Origin: Caulobacter sp.
Lineage (GTDB): Bacteria; Pseudomonadota; Alphaproteobacteria; Caulobacterales; Caulobacteraceae
DNA length: 64,000 nucleotides
Reading direction: 5' to 3'
NCBI GenBank assembly: GCA_030680355.1
Contig: JAUXVF010000028.1
Coordinates: 62,001 to 126,000 of the forward strand
Numbering within the stretch: position 1 is the first letter of the stretch; every line of letters starts with the position of its first letter. The notes beneath the pieces were generated by a model that did not search any database, had not been told where the DNA came from, and worked only from the letters and a program-made list of their open reading frames with translations. The translations under genes and the position numbers were made by a program. Of this stretch, positions 1 through 10,953 are shown one piece after another.

Positions 1-97
1 TCGGGCCGGCAATCAGCTTACGCACCTCATGCTGACTCTTTCCGCAGAAAGAACAGTAAAGGGTGCTCTTCGAGTCGCCGCTGGCGGCCTTTGTCAT
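1..97 (-). CDS. clpX: ClpX, ATPase subunit of ClpXP protease (5' end only)
   Basis: Only the first 32 codons are present; the gene runs off the left edge. The ATG is read on the minus strand at 97-95. The peptide is the N-terminal zinc-binding domain of ClpX, beginning [20 protein letters not shown], with Cys15 and Cys18 as the first CxxC pair. ClpX unfolds substrates and feeds them to ClpP, encoded at 1478-2110. The two genes lie on the same strand but are separated by two genes on the opposite strand, so clpX must have its own promoter in the 98-449 gap. Confidence 0.93.
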   Translation of the reverse strand, partial: MTKAASGDSKSTLYCSFCGKSQHEVRKLIAGP

Positions 98-449
98 CGC
101 TCTTCTCACGCTGTGACGTCGCTGGTCGCAACCAATCGCCGCCCACCCCTGTATGGCTGCTCCTGCCACTGAACATGCAGGATACGCGCCGCGGGTTTTC
201 CAATCCTTGACAATCCCCGATCCGGACAGTGGGGACAAGCGCCCAGTGGCCACAAACCGAGCGGAATCGACCCCGACGGTTGATCGGGACCTGTTCCGAA
301 GTCGATTTTTAGATGGGGACTGACCCGCTTCGGCACAAGCGAGCGCCTCTCGCCCGCTGGTTGCCGGTTCGCCGGTGGACGAGCAGGCAGTGTAACATGA
401 GGCGGAATCGTGATCGAAGCGGCACCCGAGAAGGTCGAGGCTGGGAAAA
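98..449. promoter_or_regulatory. Divergent intergenic region between clpX and cicA
   Basis: This 352 bp gap contains the 5' ends of two divergent genes and no convincing coding sequence. A perfect TTGACA hexamer lies on the plus strand at 207-212, but no good -10 element follows at 16-18 bp. I cannot assign a promoter for either gene. The short ORFs crossing the region have no recognisable protein features. Confidence 0.4.
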
Positions 450-1118
450 ATGGCACGCAGATCGATGCTGGCGAAAGGGCTCACCGCCTCGCGGCCGGTT
501 ATGCCCGACCCGCTCGATGAGCCCGCGCTGGTCGCTTACGACTTCGACGGCACCCTGACGGTCAAGGACAGCTTCACCACCTTCCTGAAATGGCGGGCCG
601 GCCCGCTGCGGTACGCGTTCGGCTGTTTGAAGCTGACGCCGGCGGCGGTGGCCTATCTGTTCCATCGCAATCGCGGGCGGATCAAATCCGCCGCCGTGCG
701 CGAATTTCTCAAGGGCGCCCACCGGGACACCCTGGAAGCCGAAGCCCGCGCCTTCGCCGAATACGCCGCGCCCCGGTTGTTTCGCCCCGACGCCCTGATG
801 TCCTGGCGACGCTGGCGGGCCAGCGGCGCCAAGACCATCATCGTCAGCGCCTCGCCCGATCTCGTGGTCGCCCCCTTCGCCCGGGGGCTGGGCTGTGACC
901 GGCTGATCGCCAGCGGCATCGCCTTCGACAAGGACGACCGGGCGATCGGCGTGCTGCTGGGCCCCAACTGCCGCGGCCCCGAGAAGGTCCGCCGCCTGCG
1001 GGAGGTCTATGGCGAGGATATCCGCCTGACCGCCGCCTACGGCGACACATCCGGCGACCGGGAGATGCTGCGCATCGCCGACGAGAAGGGCTACCGGGTG
1101 TTCAAGGGCCGTCCCTGA
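450..1118 (+). CDS. cicA: HAD-IB family phosphatase between clpP and clpX (CicA-like)
   Basis: A 222-residue HAD-superfamily hydrolase. Motif I is DFDGTLT (Asp31, Asp33), motif II is VSAS (Ser133), the motif III lysine is about Lys179, and motif IV is GDTSGDREM (Asp199, Asp203). The fold family includes phosphoserine phosphatase and phosphatidylglycerophosphatase C, so a phosphomonoesterase is expected; the substrate is not readable from sequence. In Caulobacter crescentus a gene named cicA sits on the opposite strand between clpP and clpX, as here, and its overexpression is known to disturb cell shape and division. I use the symbol from position and family. An alternative ATG at 501 would remove 17 residues; the GAGG about 10 bases before 450 favours the longer form slightly. 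Confidence 0.8.
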   Translation: MARRSMLAKGLTASRPVMPDPLDEPALVAYDFDGTLTVKDSFTTFLKWRAGPLRYAFGCLKLTPAAVAYLFHRNRGRIKSAAVREFLKGAHRDTLEAEARAFAEYAAPRLFRPDALMSWRRWRASGAKTIIVSASPDLVVAPFARGLGCDRLIASGIAFDKDDRAIGVLLGPNCRGPEKVRRLREVYGEDIRLTAAYGDTSGDREMLRIADEKGYRVFKGRP

Positions 1119-1127
1119 GGGCCGGCC

Positions 1128-1382
1128 ATGAAACATGCGGGCCCCGCCGCGCTGGACGCGCTCGAGCCTCTGCTGACCGGCCTTCGCGCCCTGCCCGGAC
1201 TGAAGGAAGCCCGGCGCGGCGTCTTCCATCACCGGTCGAAGGCCTTTCTGCATTTCCATGAGGACCCGTCCGGACTCCACGCCGACCTGCGGCGCGGCGA
1301 GGCCTTCGAACGGTTTCGGGTGGAAACCGACGCCGAGCGGGCGCGGCTGCTGGCCCTGGTCGTGGCGGCCGCCGCGCCGTAG
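1128..1382 (+). CDS. Conserved-looking small protein, unknown function
   Basis: 84 residues starting 9 bp after the cicA-like gene, so the two are probably cotranscribed. The start has GAGGG just upstream within the cicA stop region. The central part (about residues 28-55) has a GVFHHRSKAFLHFHEDPSG segment resembling small DUF1801/MmcQ-like fold proteins, followed by an Ala-rich helix. No signal peptide or membrane segment is seen. I do not recognise a family with confidence; it could act with the HAD phosphatase or simply share its transcript. Confidence 0.6.
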   Translation: MKHAGPAALDALEPLLTGLRALPGLKEARRGVFHHRSKAFLHFHEDPSGLHADLRRGEAFERFRVETDAERARLLALVVAAAAP

Positions 1383-1402
1383 GCCGCACCCAGACAGCAC
1401 AA

Positions 1403-1429
1403 CACGCTCCGGACAGGGTCCGAAGCGTG
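1403..1429. terminator. Hairpin between convergent genes
   Basis: A 12 bp stem with one mismatch (CACGCTCCGGAC against GTCCGAAGCGTG) and an AGG loop lies between the plus-strand 84-residue gene and the 3' end of clpP on the minus strand. There is no clear T-run on either side, so it may be a bidirectional terminator or just an RNA-stabilising hairpin. Confidence 0.45.
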
Positions 1430-1477
1430 CTGAACATCGCGGGGTCGCCTCCCCTGACGGGAAGGCCGGTCGTTATC

Positions 1478-2110
1478 CTAGGTTTCGGCGTGGGCCTCGG
1501 CGCCTTCACGGGTCTCGTAGACGTGGTCGACGATGCCCCAGGCCTTGGCTTCCTCGGCGCTCATGAAGTGGTCGCGATCAAGCGTGGTCTCGACCTCTTC
1601 CATCGTCCGGCCGGTGTGTTTGACGTAGATCTCGTTGAGCCGCTGCTTGGTTTTCAGGATGTCCTCGGCGTGCCGCATGATGTCGCTGGCCTGGCCGCGG
1701 AACCCGCCGGAGGGCTGGTGGACCATGATGCGGGCGTTGGGCAGGGAGACGCGCTGGCCGACAGCGCCGGCGCAGAGCAGCAGCGAGCCCATCGAGGCGG
1801 CCATGCCCATACAGACGGTCGAAACCGGGCTCTTGATGTATTGCATGGTGTCGTAAATCGCCAGGCCGCTGGTCACCACGCCGCCCGGCGAGTTGATGTA
1901 CATGGAGATTTCCTTCTTGGGATTCTCCGACTCCAGAAACAGCAGCTGCGAGCAGATCAAGGCGGCCATGCCATCCTCGACCGGACCGGTCAGGAAGATG
2001 ATCCGCTCCTTGAGCAGGCGCGAGAAGATGTCGAAGGCCCGCTCGCCGCGACTGGTCTGTTCGACCACCATGGGCACCAGGTTCATCGCGGTGTGGACGT
2101 AGTCATTCAT
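1478..2110 (-). CDS. clpP: ATP-dependent Clp protease proteolytic subunit ClpP
   Basis: Serine peptidase that forms the 14-subunit barrel degrading proteins unfolded by ClpX or ClpA. With the start at 2110 the protein has 210 residues, normal for the family. Ser106 lies in GMAASMG, His131 in MVHQPSGG and the probable Asp180 in DRDHFM, giving a complete catalytic triad. I chose the second in-frame ATG because [18 protein letters not shown] matches Caulobacter ClpP N-termini and GGAGAAGGG precedes it; the longer frame starting at 2149 adds 13 unsupported residues. Upstream on the same strand is tig, the classic neighbour. Confidence 0.96.
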   Translation of the reverse strand: MNDYVHTAMNLVPMVVEQTSRGERAFDIFSRLLKERIIFLTGPVEDGMAALICSQLLFLESENPKKEISMYINSPGGVVTSGLAIYDTMQYIKSPVSTVCMGMAASMGSLLLCAGAVGQRVSLPNARIMVHQPSGGFRGQASDIMRHAEDILKTKQRLNEIYVKHTGRTMEEVETTLDRDHFMSAEEAKAWGIVDHVYETREGAEAHAET

Positions 2111-2277
2111 AGGGAGCCCTTCTCCATGCAACAGGGTGTCGCGAATCATGCCGCGCCATCGCCCTCAACCGGATATCGGGCGGAGGTTAAGGGGATGCAA
2201 GTGCGACCACGCCAACCGCCGGGTTCCCGGATCGGTTATCAAGGCGTCGCCCCGCGCGGCGCCGGGCCGGGCGACCA

Positions 2278-2310
2278 GGCCGGCGCGGGCGCGAACGCCC
2301 CTCGCCGGCC
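2278..2310 (-). terminator. Strong hairpin with TTCG loop after tig
   Basis: Read on the minus strand just after the tig stop: outer stem GGCCGGCG/CGCCGGCC and inner stem GGGCG-TTCG-CGCCC. The UUCG tetraloop makes it very stable. There is no U-tract, so it may attenuate tig-clpP read-through or protect the tig 3' end instead of ending transcription fully. Confidence 0.5.
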
Positions 2311-2316
2311 CTGTTC

Positions 2317-3669
2317 TCAGTAGCCGTCGGGCAGGTCGTCGTCGGCCTCGATCTCCTTCTTGGAGACCTTCTTGTCGGTGATCGTCGCCTGACCAAAGAT
2401 CAGCTCGACAACCTTGTCCTCATACAGCGGCGCGCGCAGTTGGGCCTGGGCCTGGGGATTGGTGCGGAAGAATTCGAAGACCTGCTGGGCCTGCTGGCCG
2501 TACTGCATCGCTTCGCGCTGCATGGCCTGGCCCAGTTCCTGCTCGGTGACCTGGACGTTGGCGCGGCGGCCGATTTCGGCCAGCACCAGACCCAGACGCA
2601 CGCGGCGGTCGGCGATCTTGCGATACTCTTCGCGCAGATCGTCGTCGGACTTTTCAGAATCTTCCGGCGGCAGGTTGCCGGCGGCCTTGTCGGCCTCGAC
2701 CTGTTGCCAGATGCCGGCGAACTCGGCCTCGACCATGCGCGGCGGCAGCGGGAAGTCGTGGCCCTTGTCCAGCTCGTCGAGCAGGGCGCGCTTGAGCTTG
2801 AAGCGCGAGGCGTTGGCGTAACCCTGCTCCAGATTGCCCTTCACGGTTTCACGCAGGGTGGCCAGGTCCGACAGGCCCAGGCGCTCGGCCAGGGCGTCGT
2901 CGGCTTCGCCGGCGACCGGAGCGCGGACTTCATGCACCGTCACGGCGAACTCGGCGTCCTTGCCGGCCAGTTCGGTCGACTGGTAGCCCTCGGGGAACTG
3001 CACCTTGACGGTGACAGCGTCGCCGGGCTTGGCGCCGACCAGCTGCTCTTCAAAGCCGGGGATAAACTGGCCCGAGCCGAGGGTCAGTTCGAAAGCTTCG
3101 CCCTTGCCGCCGTCGAAGGGAACGCCGCCGACGCTGCCGAGGAAGTCGATCAGAACCTGATCGCCATCCTTGGCCTTCAGGGATTTGCCCTTGCGGGGCT
3201 CGAACGTGCCGGCCTGTTTGGCCAGCTCGGCCAGGGCCTCGTCGACTTCCTTGTCGGTGGGGCTGTAGACGGGGCGCTTCAGCTTCAGCTTGGTCGCGTC
3301 GATGGGATCGAAGTCGGGCATCAGCTCGACGGCCAGTTCGTAGGCCAGATCCACGCCGCCCTTGAGCACCGCTTCCATGTCCGACTCAGGCTTGAGGTCG
3401 GGCTGCGAGGCGGGGCGCAGCTTGTTGTCGTCGAGAATCTTCTGGGTGGTCTCGTTGAGGGTCGCCTGGACGACTTCCTCCATCAGAGCCTTGCCGTGGA
3501 CGCGGCGCACATGGGCCGGGGGCACCTTGCCCTTACGGAAGCCCTTCAGGTTCATCTGCGGGGCCAACTCGGCGATCCGGGCGTCCAGGCGCTTGGCGAG
3601 TTCGCCCGCGGGGACGGTCACTCCATAAACGCGGCTCAGGCCTTCGCCAGATTTTTCAACGATCTGCAT
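2317..3669 (-). CDS. tig: Trigger factor, ribosome-associated chaperone
   Basis: 450 residues. The N-terminal ribosome-binding domain contains the signature GFRKGKVP (about residues 45-52 from this start), followed by the FKBP-type PPIase domain (about 150-235, with [14 protein letters not shown] and [15 protein letters not shown]) and a long helical C-terminal chaperone domain. It meets nascent chains at the ribosome exit and aids folding. I chose the ATG at 3669 because [19 protein letters not shown] is the usual start; two further in-frame starts lie 6 and 33 bases upstream. The acidic C-terminus (ADDDLPDGY) is typical of alphaproteobacterial trigger factors. clpP follows after 206 bp. Confidence 0.96.
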   Translation of the reverse strand: MQIVEKSGEGLSRVYGVTVPAGELAKRLDARIAELAPQMNLKGFRKGKVPPAHVRRVHGKALMEEVVQATLNETTQKILDDNKLRPASQPDLKPESDMEAVLKGGVDLAYELAVELMPDFDPIDATKLKLKRPVYSPTDKEVDEALAELAKQAGTFEPRKGKSLKAKDGDQVLIDFLGSVGGVPFDGGKGEAFELTLGSGQFIPGFEEQLVGAKPGDAVTVKVQFPEGYQSTELAGKDAEFAVTVHEVRAPVAGEADDALAERLGLSDLATLRETVKGNLEQGYANASRFKLKRALLDELDKGHDFPLPPRMVEAEFAGIWQQVEADKAAGNLPPEDSEKSDDDLREEYRKIADRRVRLGLVLAEIGRRANVQVTEQELGQAMQREAMQYGQQAQQVFEFFRTNPQAQAQLRAPLYEDKVVELIFGQATITDKKVSKKEIEADDDLPDGY

Positions 3670-3837
3670 CGACATTCTCAAGAGTCCCGGACGCCCGGCC
3701 AAGGCCGGTCCCGTCCGCCTTCGTGTGGAAAGGGGATCGCCGCCCGGATCAGGGGCGGCGCAAAGCGGTCGCCCTTATGTCACGCGGGCCTTTGGCGGCC
3801 AAGCCCCTCCCTCAATCGATGATCAAGGGATGGGATT

Positions 3838-3922
3838 TGGTGCGGATGAGAGGACTCGAACCTCCACGCCTCGCGGCGCTGGAACCTAAATCCAGTGCGT
3901 CTACCAGTTCCGCCACATCCGC
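3838..3922 (-). tRNA. tRNA-Leu (anticodon UAG)
   Basis: Minus-strand cloverleaf. The acceptor stem is GCGGATG/CATCCGC with discriminator A and an encoded CCA (3840-3838). The anticodon stem CTGGA/TCCAG encloses loop TTTAGGT, giving anticodon UAG for CUN codons. A long variable arm, typical of class II tRNAs, follows (CGCCGCGAGGCG). The T-arm has GGTTCGAGTCC. It stands alone between tig and a divergent hydrolase gene. Confidence 0.96.
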
Positions 3923-4045
3923 AGGTTCGCGGGCCGGTTTAGGGGATCGGCGGGCGGCTCGCCAGCCCCCCCCGACGGATACGCGCTTGCCCAACCGGCC
4001 CGGCCTGGCGGACCATGGCCGGGCCACGGAAAAACGGAAAACACC

Positions 4046-5092
4046 ATGAGCCTGGACCAGACCACGCCTGAAGCCATTCTGGATCCGGATCTCCCGATCA
4101 TTGATCCCCACCATCACCTGTGGGACCGCCCCCTGCCCCCGCCGGCGGGACCTGTCGGGCATCCATTCGAGGACGTGGTGCGGCTGTCGCCCCGCTACCT
4201 GCTGGACGAGCTGCGGGCCGACGCCGGCTCCGGGCACAACATCACGGCCACCGTCTATGTCCAGTGCGGGGCCTTCTACCGGGCCGACGCCGCTCCGGAG
4301 ATGGCGCCGATCGGCGAGGTCGAGTTCGTCAACGGCGTCGCGGCGATGAGCGCCAGCGGGATCTATGGACCGATGCGAGCCTGCGCCGGGATCGTCGGTC
4401 ATGCCGACCTGATGCTGGGCGATGGCGCGGCGGCGGTGCTGGAGGCGGAGGTCCGCGCCGGCGGCGGCCGGTTCAAGGGCATCCGCCACACCAACGCCCA
4501 GGATCCGGATCCGGCGGTGCTGGGCCCGATGAGTCACACGCCGCCCGGCCTGCTGGGCGAGACCGCCTTCCGCGCCGGCTTCGCCCGGCTGGCGCCGCTG
4601 GGCCTGTCGTTCGACGCCTGGATGCTGGAGCCGCAACTGCCGGAGCTGATCGACCTGGCGCGCGCCTTCCCCGAGACCGACATCATCCTCGATCACCTCG
4701 GCACGCCGCTGGGCATCGGCGCCTATGCCGGACGGCGCGACGAGCGGTTCGGAGTCTGGCGCGACAACATTCGCGAGCTCGCCAAATCGCCACGGGTGGC
4801 GGTCAAGCTGGGCGGGCTGGCCATGCCCTTCCCCGGTTTTCCGGGTCTGGACGGGCGGTCCCGCCCGACATCGCAGGCGCTGGCCGATCTCTGGCGGCCC
4901 TATGTCGAGACCTGCATCGAGGCCTTCGGCGCCGAGCGCTGCATGTTCGAGAGCAATTTCCCCGTCGACCTCTGGGGCTGCGACTACGCCACCCTGTGGA
5001 ACGCCTTCAAACGAATCGCCGCCGGGGCGTCGGACGCGGAGAGGGCCGACCTGTTCGCAGGGACCGCGCGGCGGGTCTACCGGCTGGCGTAG
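4046..5092 (+). CDS. TIM-barrel amidohydrolase (COG3618-like metal-dependent hydrolase)
   Basis: 348 residues. The N-terminus has DPHHHLWD (His22 and His24 as the HxH metal ligands), followed by a TIM-barrel amidohydrolase-2 domain. ILDHLGTP (mid-protein) and ESNFPVD (near the C-terminus) match the later metal or catalytic positions of the group that includes lactone hydrolases such as 4-sulfomuconolactonase. It is probably a cytosolic lactonase or decarboxylase-like enzyme; the substrate is unknown. The C-terminus overlaps the 3' end of the oppositely oriented NAD(P)HX repair gene by 16 bp. It stands alone on this strand, and its start is followed directly by the family motif. Confidence 0.88.
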   Translation: MSLDQTTPEAILDPDLPIIDPHHHLWDRPLPPPAGPVGHPFEDVVRLSPRYLLDELRADAGSGHNITATVYVQCGAFYRADAAPEMAPIGEVEFVNGVAAMSASGIYGPMRACAGIVGHADLMLGDGAAAVLEAEVRAGGGRFKGIRHTNAQDPDPAVLGPMSHTPPGLLGETAFRAGFARLAPLGLSFDAWMLEPQLPELIDLARAFPETDIILDHLGTPLGIGAYAGRRDERFGVWRDNIRELAKSPRVAVKLGGLAMPFPGFPGLDGRSRPTSQALADLWRPYVETCIEAFGAERCMFESNFPVDLWGCDYATLWNAFKRIAAGASDAERADLFAGTARRVYRLA

Positions 5093-6531
5093 AGCTCCGC
5101 GAGCACAGCCGGCGCGAGGCCCGGCAGATCCTCGGCGATCAGGCCCGGACCGAACGCCCTGGCGCAGGCGGCGTGGATCCAGGCGCCGGCGCAGGCGGCC
5201 TCGAAACTGTCCATGCCCTGGGCCATCAGACCGCCGATGAAGCCGGCCAGGACATCGCCGCTGCCGGCCGTGGCCAGCCAGGGCGCAGCCTCGATATTGA
5301 CCGCCGCGCGGCCATCTGGCGAAGCCACCACCGTGTCGGCGCCCTTCAGCAGGACAATGGCGCCGGCCTGGACCGCGGCGGCGCGGGCGGCGGCGATTCG
5401 GTGCGGCGTCGAGGCCAGCAGCCCCGGAAACAGCCGCTCGAACTCGCCGGGATGCGGCGTGAGCACATCGTCGCGGTCGAGAACATGGAACAGCTCCGCC
5501 GGCCGCTCGCGGAACACGGTCAGGGCGTCGGCGTCGATGACCATGGCTGCGCCGGTGCGGGCCAGGGCGAACAGGTTGGCGCGGGTGGCGGGCGAGACCC
5601 CGGCCGCCGGGCCGATAACCACCGCGTCGAGGTTGTCGGCGGCGGCGGCGAGCGTCTGTTCGGTCTCGAACACGCTGAGCATGATCGCCTCGAGATGGGC
5701 GGCGTTGACGGCGGCGGCGGCCGGCGGCGACAGCACCGTGACCAGGCCGGCGCCGATACGCAGGCCCCCTCGCGCCGCCAGCCGCGCCGCGCCGGTTCGC
5801 CACTGGTCGCCGCTGATCACGGCGAGCCGGCCCCGGCTGTGCTTGTGGGCGTTCGCCGTCGGCCAGGGAAACCGGTCCAGCCACAGGGAGGGGCCGTTCT
5901 CCACGAGACTGGTCGTGGCCGGGTCCAGGCCAATGTCAGCGACAATCAGATCGCCACAGGCTGATCGCCCCGGCTCGAGCGCCTGGCCGACCTTGCGGCG
6001 ATGAAAGGTGACGGTCAGGCTGGCGCGAAACGCGGCCTCGCCCAGGATCGCGCCGCTGTCGCCGTCGACGCCGCTGGGCATGTCGATGGCCACCACCCGG
6101 CCTGCGCCCTCGTGCGACGCCCGGGCCAGCCTCAGCGCCTCGCCCTCCAGCGGCCGGGTCAGGCCTGCCCCGAACAGGGCGTCGACCGTCACGTCGGCGG
6201 TGCGGCCGGATTCGGCGATCGCCAGGGTCTCGCCGCGCCAGCGGGCGGCCATGGCCCGGGCGTCCGGCGTCGCGGGCGGGGCGAGGGCCTCGACCCAGAC
6301 CGTCCAGCCGCGCCGCTTGAGATGGCGGGCGACCACATAGCCATCGCCGCCGTTGTTGCCCGGACCGCACAGGACCGCCACCCGGCAAGGCCGATAGCGC
6401 TGGCGGATGGCCTCGGCCACCGCCCTGCCCGCCCGCTCCATCAGGACCAGACCCGGCGTTCCGGCGGCGATGGCGGCCGCGTCGGCGGCCGTCATCTCCG
6501 CGATGGTCAGAATCTCCGGCGCCGCGCCCAT
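5077..6531 (-). CDS. nnr: Bifunctional NAD(P)HX epimerase / ADP-dependent NAD(P)HX dehydratase
   Basis: 484 residues with two domains. The N-terminal YjeF_N epimerase domain (about 1-210) has the nucleotide-binding [14 protein letters not shown]. The C-terminal carbohydrate-kinase-like dehydratase domain (about 230-484) has the family signatures [11 protein letters not shown] and [11 protein letters not shown]. Together they repair hydrated NADH and NADPH. The start at 6531 is preceded by GGGAGG on the minus strand; the open frame runs 96 bases further but would overlap the upstream gene. The histidine phosphatase ends 12 bp upstream, so the two are likely one transcript with the thiolase-like gene above. 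Confidence 0.92.
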   Translation of the reverse strand: MGAAPEILTIAEMTAADAAAIAAGTPGLVLMERAGRAVAEAIRQRYRPCRVAVLCGPGNNGGDGYVVARHLKRRGWTVWVEALAPPATPDARAMAARWRGETLAIAESGRTADVTVDALFGAGLTRPLEGEALRLARASHEGAGRVVAIDMPSGVDGDSGAILGEAAFRASLTVTFHRRKVGQALEPGRSACGDLIVADIGLDPATTSLVENGPSLWLDRFPWPTANAHKHSRGRLAVISGDQWRTGAARLAARGGLRIGAGLVTVLSPPAAAAVNAAHLEAIMLSVFETEQTLAAAADNLDAVVIGPAAGVSPATRANLFALARTGAAMVIDADALTVFRERPAELFHVLDRDDVLTPHPGEFERLFPGLLASTPHRIAAARAAAVQAGAIVLLKGADTVVASPDGRAAVNIEAAPWLATAGSGDVLAGFIGGLMAQGMDSFEAACAGAWIHAACARAFGPGLIAEDLPGLAPAVLAELYASR

Positions 6532-6542
6532 GGCCTCCCCGA

Positions 6543-7109
6543 CTAGAGAACTTGAGTCGAAGCTTCGCGCCCCTTGGCCACCAGGATCAAGCGCCCATCG
6601 GCGATATCGAAGGTCTGGATCGAACAATGGTCGGGCCGGAAGCCCATGACCAGGTCACTGTTCTCCGCCGTCGAGACGGCGGCGTTGATGGCCACGTAGT
6701 GGCTGAACACAGCTGTCAGGGGATAGCCAGCCACCGCCGTGGCGACGCCGCGGCGCCAGACATCATAGTCGAGGTCGCCGACGATCTCCTGCCAACGACC
6801 GGCGAAGGCGTTGCGCAGCCAGGCCCCACGGTCGTCATGGGCGATGGCGGAGGGGGTCGGTATTTCGCCAACGCCCGGATCGATGACCAGCGTCAGCCCC
6901 AGGGCGTCGGCGAAGGGCTGGGCCGTCTCGCGGCAACGGCGCAGGGGCGAGGACACCACGGCGGTCGGCCGCTCGCCCTGAGGCAGGGCCAGCAGCGCTT
7001 CGGCGGCGGCGCGGGCCTGGGCCTGACCGGTCTCGTCGAGACCCGGATCATTGTCCGCGTCGCCCCAGGTGGCCGACGGCTTGCCGTGGCGGATCATATA
7101 GGTGCGCAT
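6543..7109 (-). CDS. Histidine phosphatase (phosphoglycerate mutase-like) protein
   Basis: 188 residues. The N-terminal catalytic motif is IRHGK (Arg7, His8, Gly9), and His8 would be the phosphorylated residue. [11 protein letters not shown] (about residues 54-64) supplies the second Arg, and SHYVAINA near residue 137 the second His. This is the small branch-2-like histidine phosphatase family (SixA, CobC and broad phosphatases); the substrate is not predictable. It sits between the thiolase-like gene (17 bp upstream) and the NAD(P)HX repair gene (12 bp downstream), suggesting a three-gene transcript. Confidence 0.88.
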   Translation of the reverse strand: MRTYMIRHGKPSATWGDADNDPGLDETGQAQARAAAEALLALPQGERPTAVVSSPLRRCRETAQPFADALGLTLVIDPGVGEIPTPSAIAHDDRGAWLRNAFAGRWQEIVGDLDYDVWRRGVATAVAGYPLTAVFSHYVAINAAVSTAENSDLVMGFRPDHCSIQTFDIADGRLILVAKGREASTQVL

Positions 7110-7126
7110 GCGGGTCTCCGGAGGGG

Positions 7127-9222
<2,096 letters not shown>

Positions 9223-9273
9223 TCCAGACCCGCCACCACTCAGTTCGAACAACCAGCTCAGGGGATAGAGCCC

Positions 9274-10683
9274 ATGGCCAAGGCCAAAGACATTCTCGCG
9301 ATGATCAAGGAAAAGGACGTCAAATACGTCGACGTCCGCTTCACCGACATTCGCGGCAAGATGCAGCACGTCACCTTCGACATCGACCTGGTCGATGACG
9401 ACTTCCTGGAAGACGGCACGATGTTCGACGGCTCGTCGATCGCCGGCTGGAAGGCCATCAACGAGTCCGACATGAAGCTGCGTCCCGACCTGGACAGCGC
9501 CTATATCGATCCGTTCTACCAGCAGACCACGCTGTGCCTGTTCTGCGACGTGGTGAACCCCGACACCGGCACCCCCTATAACCGCGACCCGCGCTCCATC
9601 GCCAAGACGGCGCTGGCCTTCGTGAAATCGTCGGGCGTGGGCGACACCGTCTTCTTCGGTCCGGAAGCGGAGTTCTTCATCTTCGACGACGTGAAGTGGA
9701 ACACCGCCTCGCACAACACCGGCTACAGCTTCGATTCCGTCGAGCTGCCGAGCAACACCGGCAAGGACTATCCCGAAGGCAACATGGGCCATCGCCCCGC
9801 GGCCAAGGGCGGCTACTTCCCCCTGAACCCGGTCGACAGCGCCCAGGACCTGCGCGGCGAAATGCTGGCGGTGATGGGCGAGCTGGGCATGAAGCCCGAA
9901 AAGCACCACCACGAGGTGGCCCCGGCCCAGCACGAGCTCGGCCTGAAGTTCGACACCATGATCGTCATGGCCGACCGGCTGCAGCTCTATAAGTACGTGA
10001 TCCACAACGTGGCCCATGCCTACGGCAAGACCGCCACCTTCATGGCCAAGCCGATGTTCGGCGACAACGGCTCGGGCATGCACGTCCACCAGTCGATCTG
10101 GGCCGACGGCAAGCCCCTGTTCGCCGGCGACGAATACGCCGGCCTCAGCCAGATGTGCCTCTGGTACATCGGCGGCATCATCAAACACGCCAAGGCGATC
10201 AACGCCTTCTCCAACTCGACCACCAACAGCTACAAACGTCTGGTGCCCGGCTACGAAGCTCCGGTGAAACTGGCCTATTCGGCCCGCAACCGCTCGGCCT
10301 CGATCCGTATCCCGCACGTCGACAGCCCCAAGGGCAAGCGCATCGAGTGCCGTTTCCCCGATCCCATGGGCAATCCCTACCTGACCTTCACGGCCCTCTT
10401 GATGGCCGGCCTGGACGGGATCGAGAACCGCATCGATCCGGGCGCCCCCGCCGACAAGAACCTCTATGACCTGCCGGCGCGCGAACAGAAGAAGATCCCG
10501 GAGGTCTGCGGTTCGCTCCGCGAGGCCCTCGAGAACCTCGACAAGGATCGCGCCTTCCTAAAGAAGGGCGGCGTCATGGATGACGACTTCATCGACAGCT
10601 ACATCGAGCTGAAGATGGAAGAGGTGATGCGCCTGCAGCTGCATCCCCACCCCGTCGAATTCGACATGTATTACAAGTGCTAG
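9274..10683 (+). CDS. glnA: Glutamine synthetase, type I
   Basis: 469 residues, the length of the adenylylated GSI-beta class. [10 protein letters not shown] near residue 50, the metal-ligand region [13 protein letters not shown], and [10 protein letters not shown] all match. Tyr398 in [12 protein letters not shown] is the adenylylation site (Tyr397 in E. coli), so GlnE control is expected. It makes glutamine from glutamate, ammonia and ATP. A strong intrinsic terminator follows directly, closing the glnBA unit. Confidence 0.98.
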   Translation: MAKAKDILAMIKEKDVKYVDVRFTDIRGKMQHVTFDIDLVDDDFLEDGTMFDGSSIAGWKAINESDMKLRPDLDSAYIDPFYQQTTLCLFCDVVNPDTGTPYNRDPRSIAKTALAFVKSSGVGDTVFFGPEAEFFIFDDVKWNTASHNTGYSFDSVELPSNTGKDYPEGNMGHRPAAKGGYFPLNPVDSAQDLRGEMLAVMGELGMKPEKHHHEVAPAQHELGLKFDTMIVMADRLQLYKYVIHNVAHAYGKTATFMAKPMFGDNGSGMHVHQSIWADGKPLFAGDEYAGLSQMCLWYIGGIIKHAKAINAFSNSTTNSYKRLVPGYEAPVKLAYSARNRSASIRIPHVDSPKGKRIECRFPDPMGNPYLTFTALLMAGLDGIENRIDPGAPADKNLYDLPAREQKKIPEVCGSLREALENLDKDRAFLKKGGVMDDDFIDSYIELKMEEVMRLQLHPHPVEFDMYYKC

Positions 10684-10708
10684 TCAGCCCGTTCTGACCA
10701 GTTGACGG

Positions 10709-10740
10709 AAAGGGTCGGGGCCTGTGCCCCGGCCCTTTTT
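10709..10740 (+). terminator. Rho-independent terminator of glnBA
   Basis: A 12 bp stem (AAGGGTCGGGGC pairing with GCCCCGGCCCTT, one G-U pair), four-base loop CTGT, then a run of five T. It begins 26 bp after the glnA stop. Confidence 0.9.
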
Positions 10741-10953
10741 CGTTGGCGAACAGCCCGCTGGGCCAGCGATTGATCCCCCGCGTCAGAATGTCGCGGATGT
10801 GCAACAGTGGCGTTGCAAAAAGCACTCATTCGCGGGCCCGTTCTGGATGCCGGATCGAAAAATCTCTATTGGTCCTGCCCGCGCACTGAAGGGCTGGGGG
10901 CGCGTTTCAGCCCGGCGCGGCCGCGCCAGCGGCGGAAATTCCGAGGACACCTC

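Noticed and set aside
2440-3822. 460-codon plus-strand frame opposite tig
   Set aside because: Antisense to trigger factor, no domain, no ribosome-binding site.
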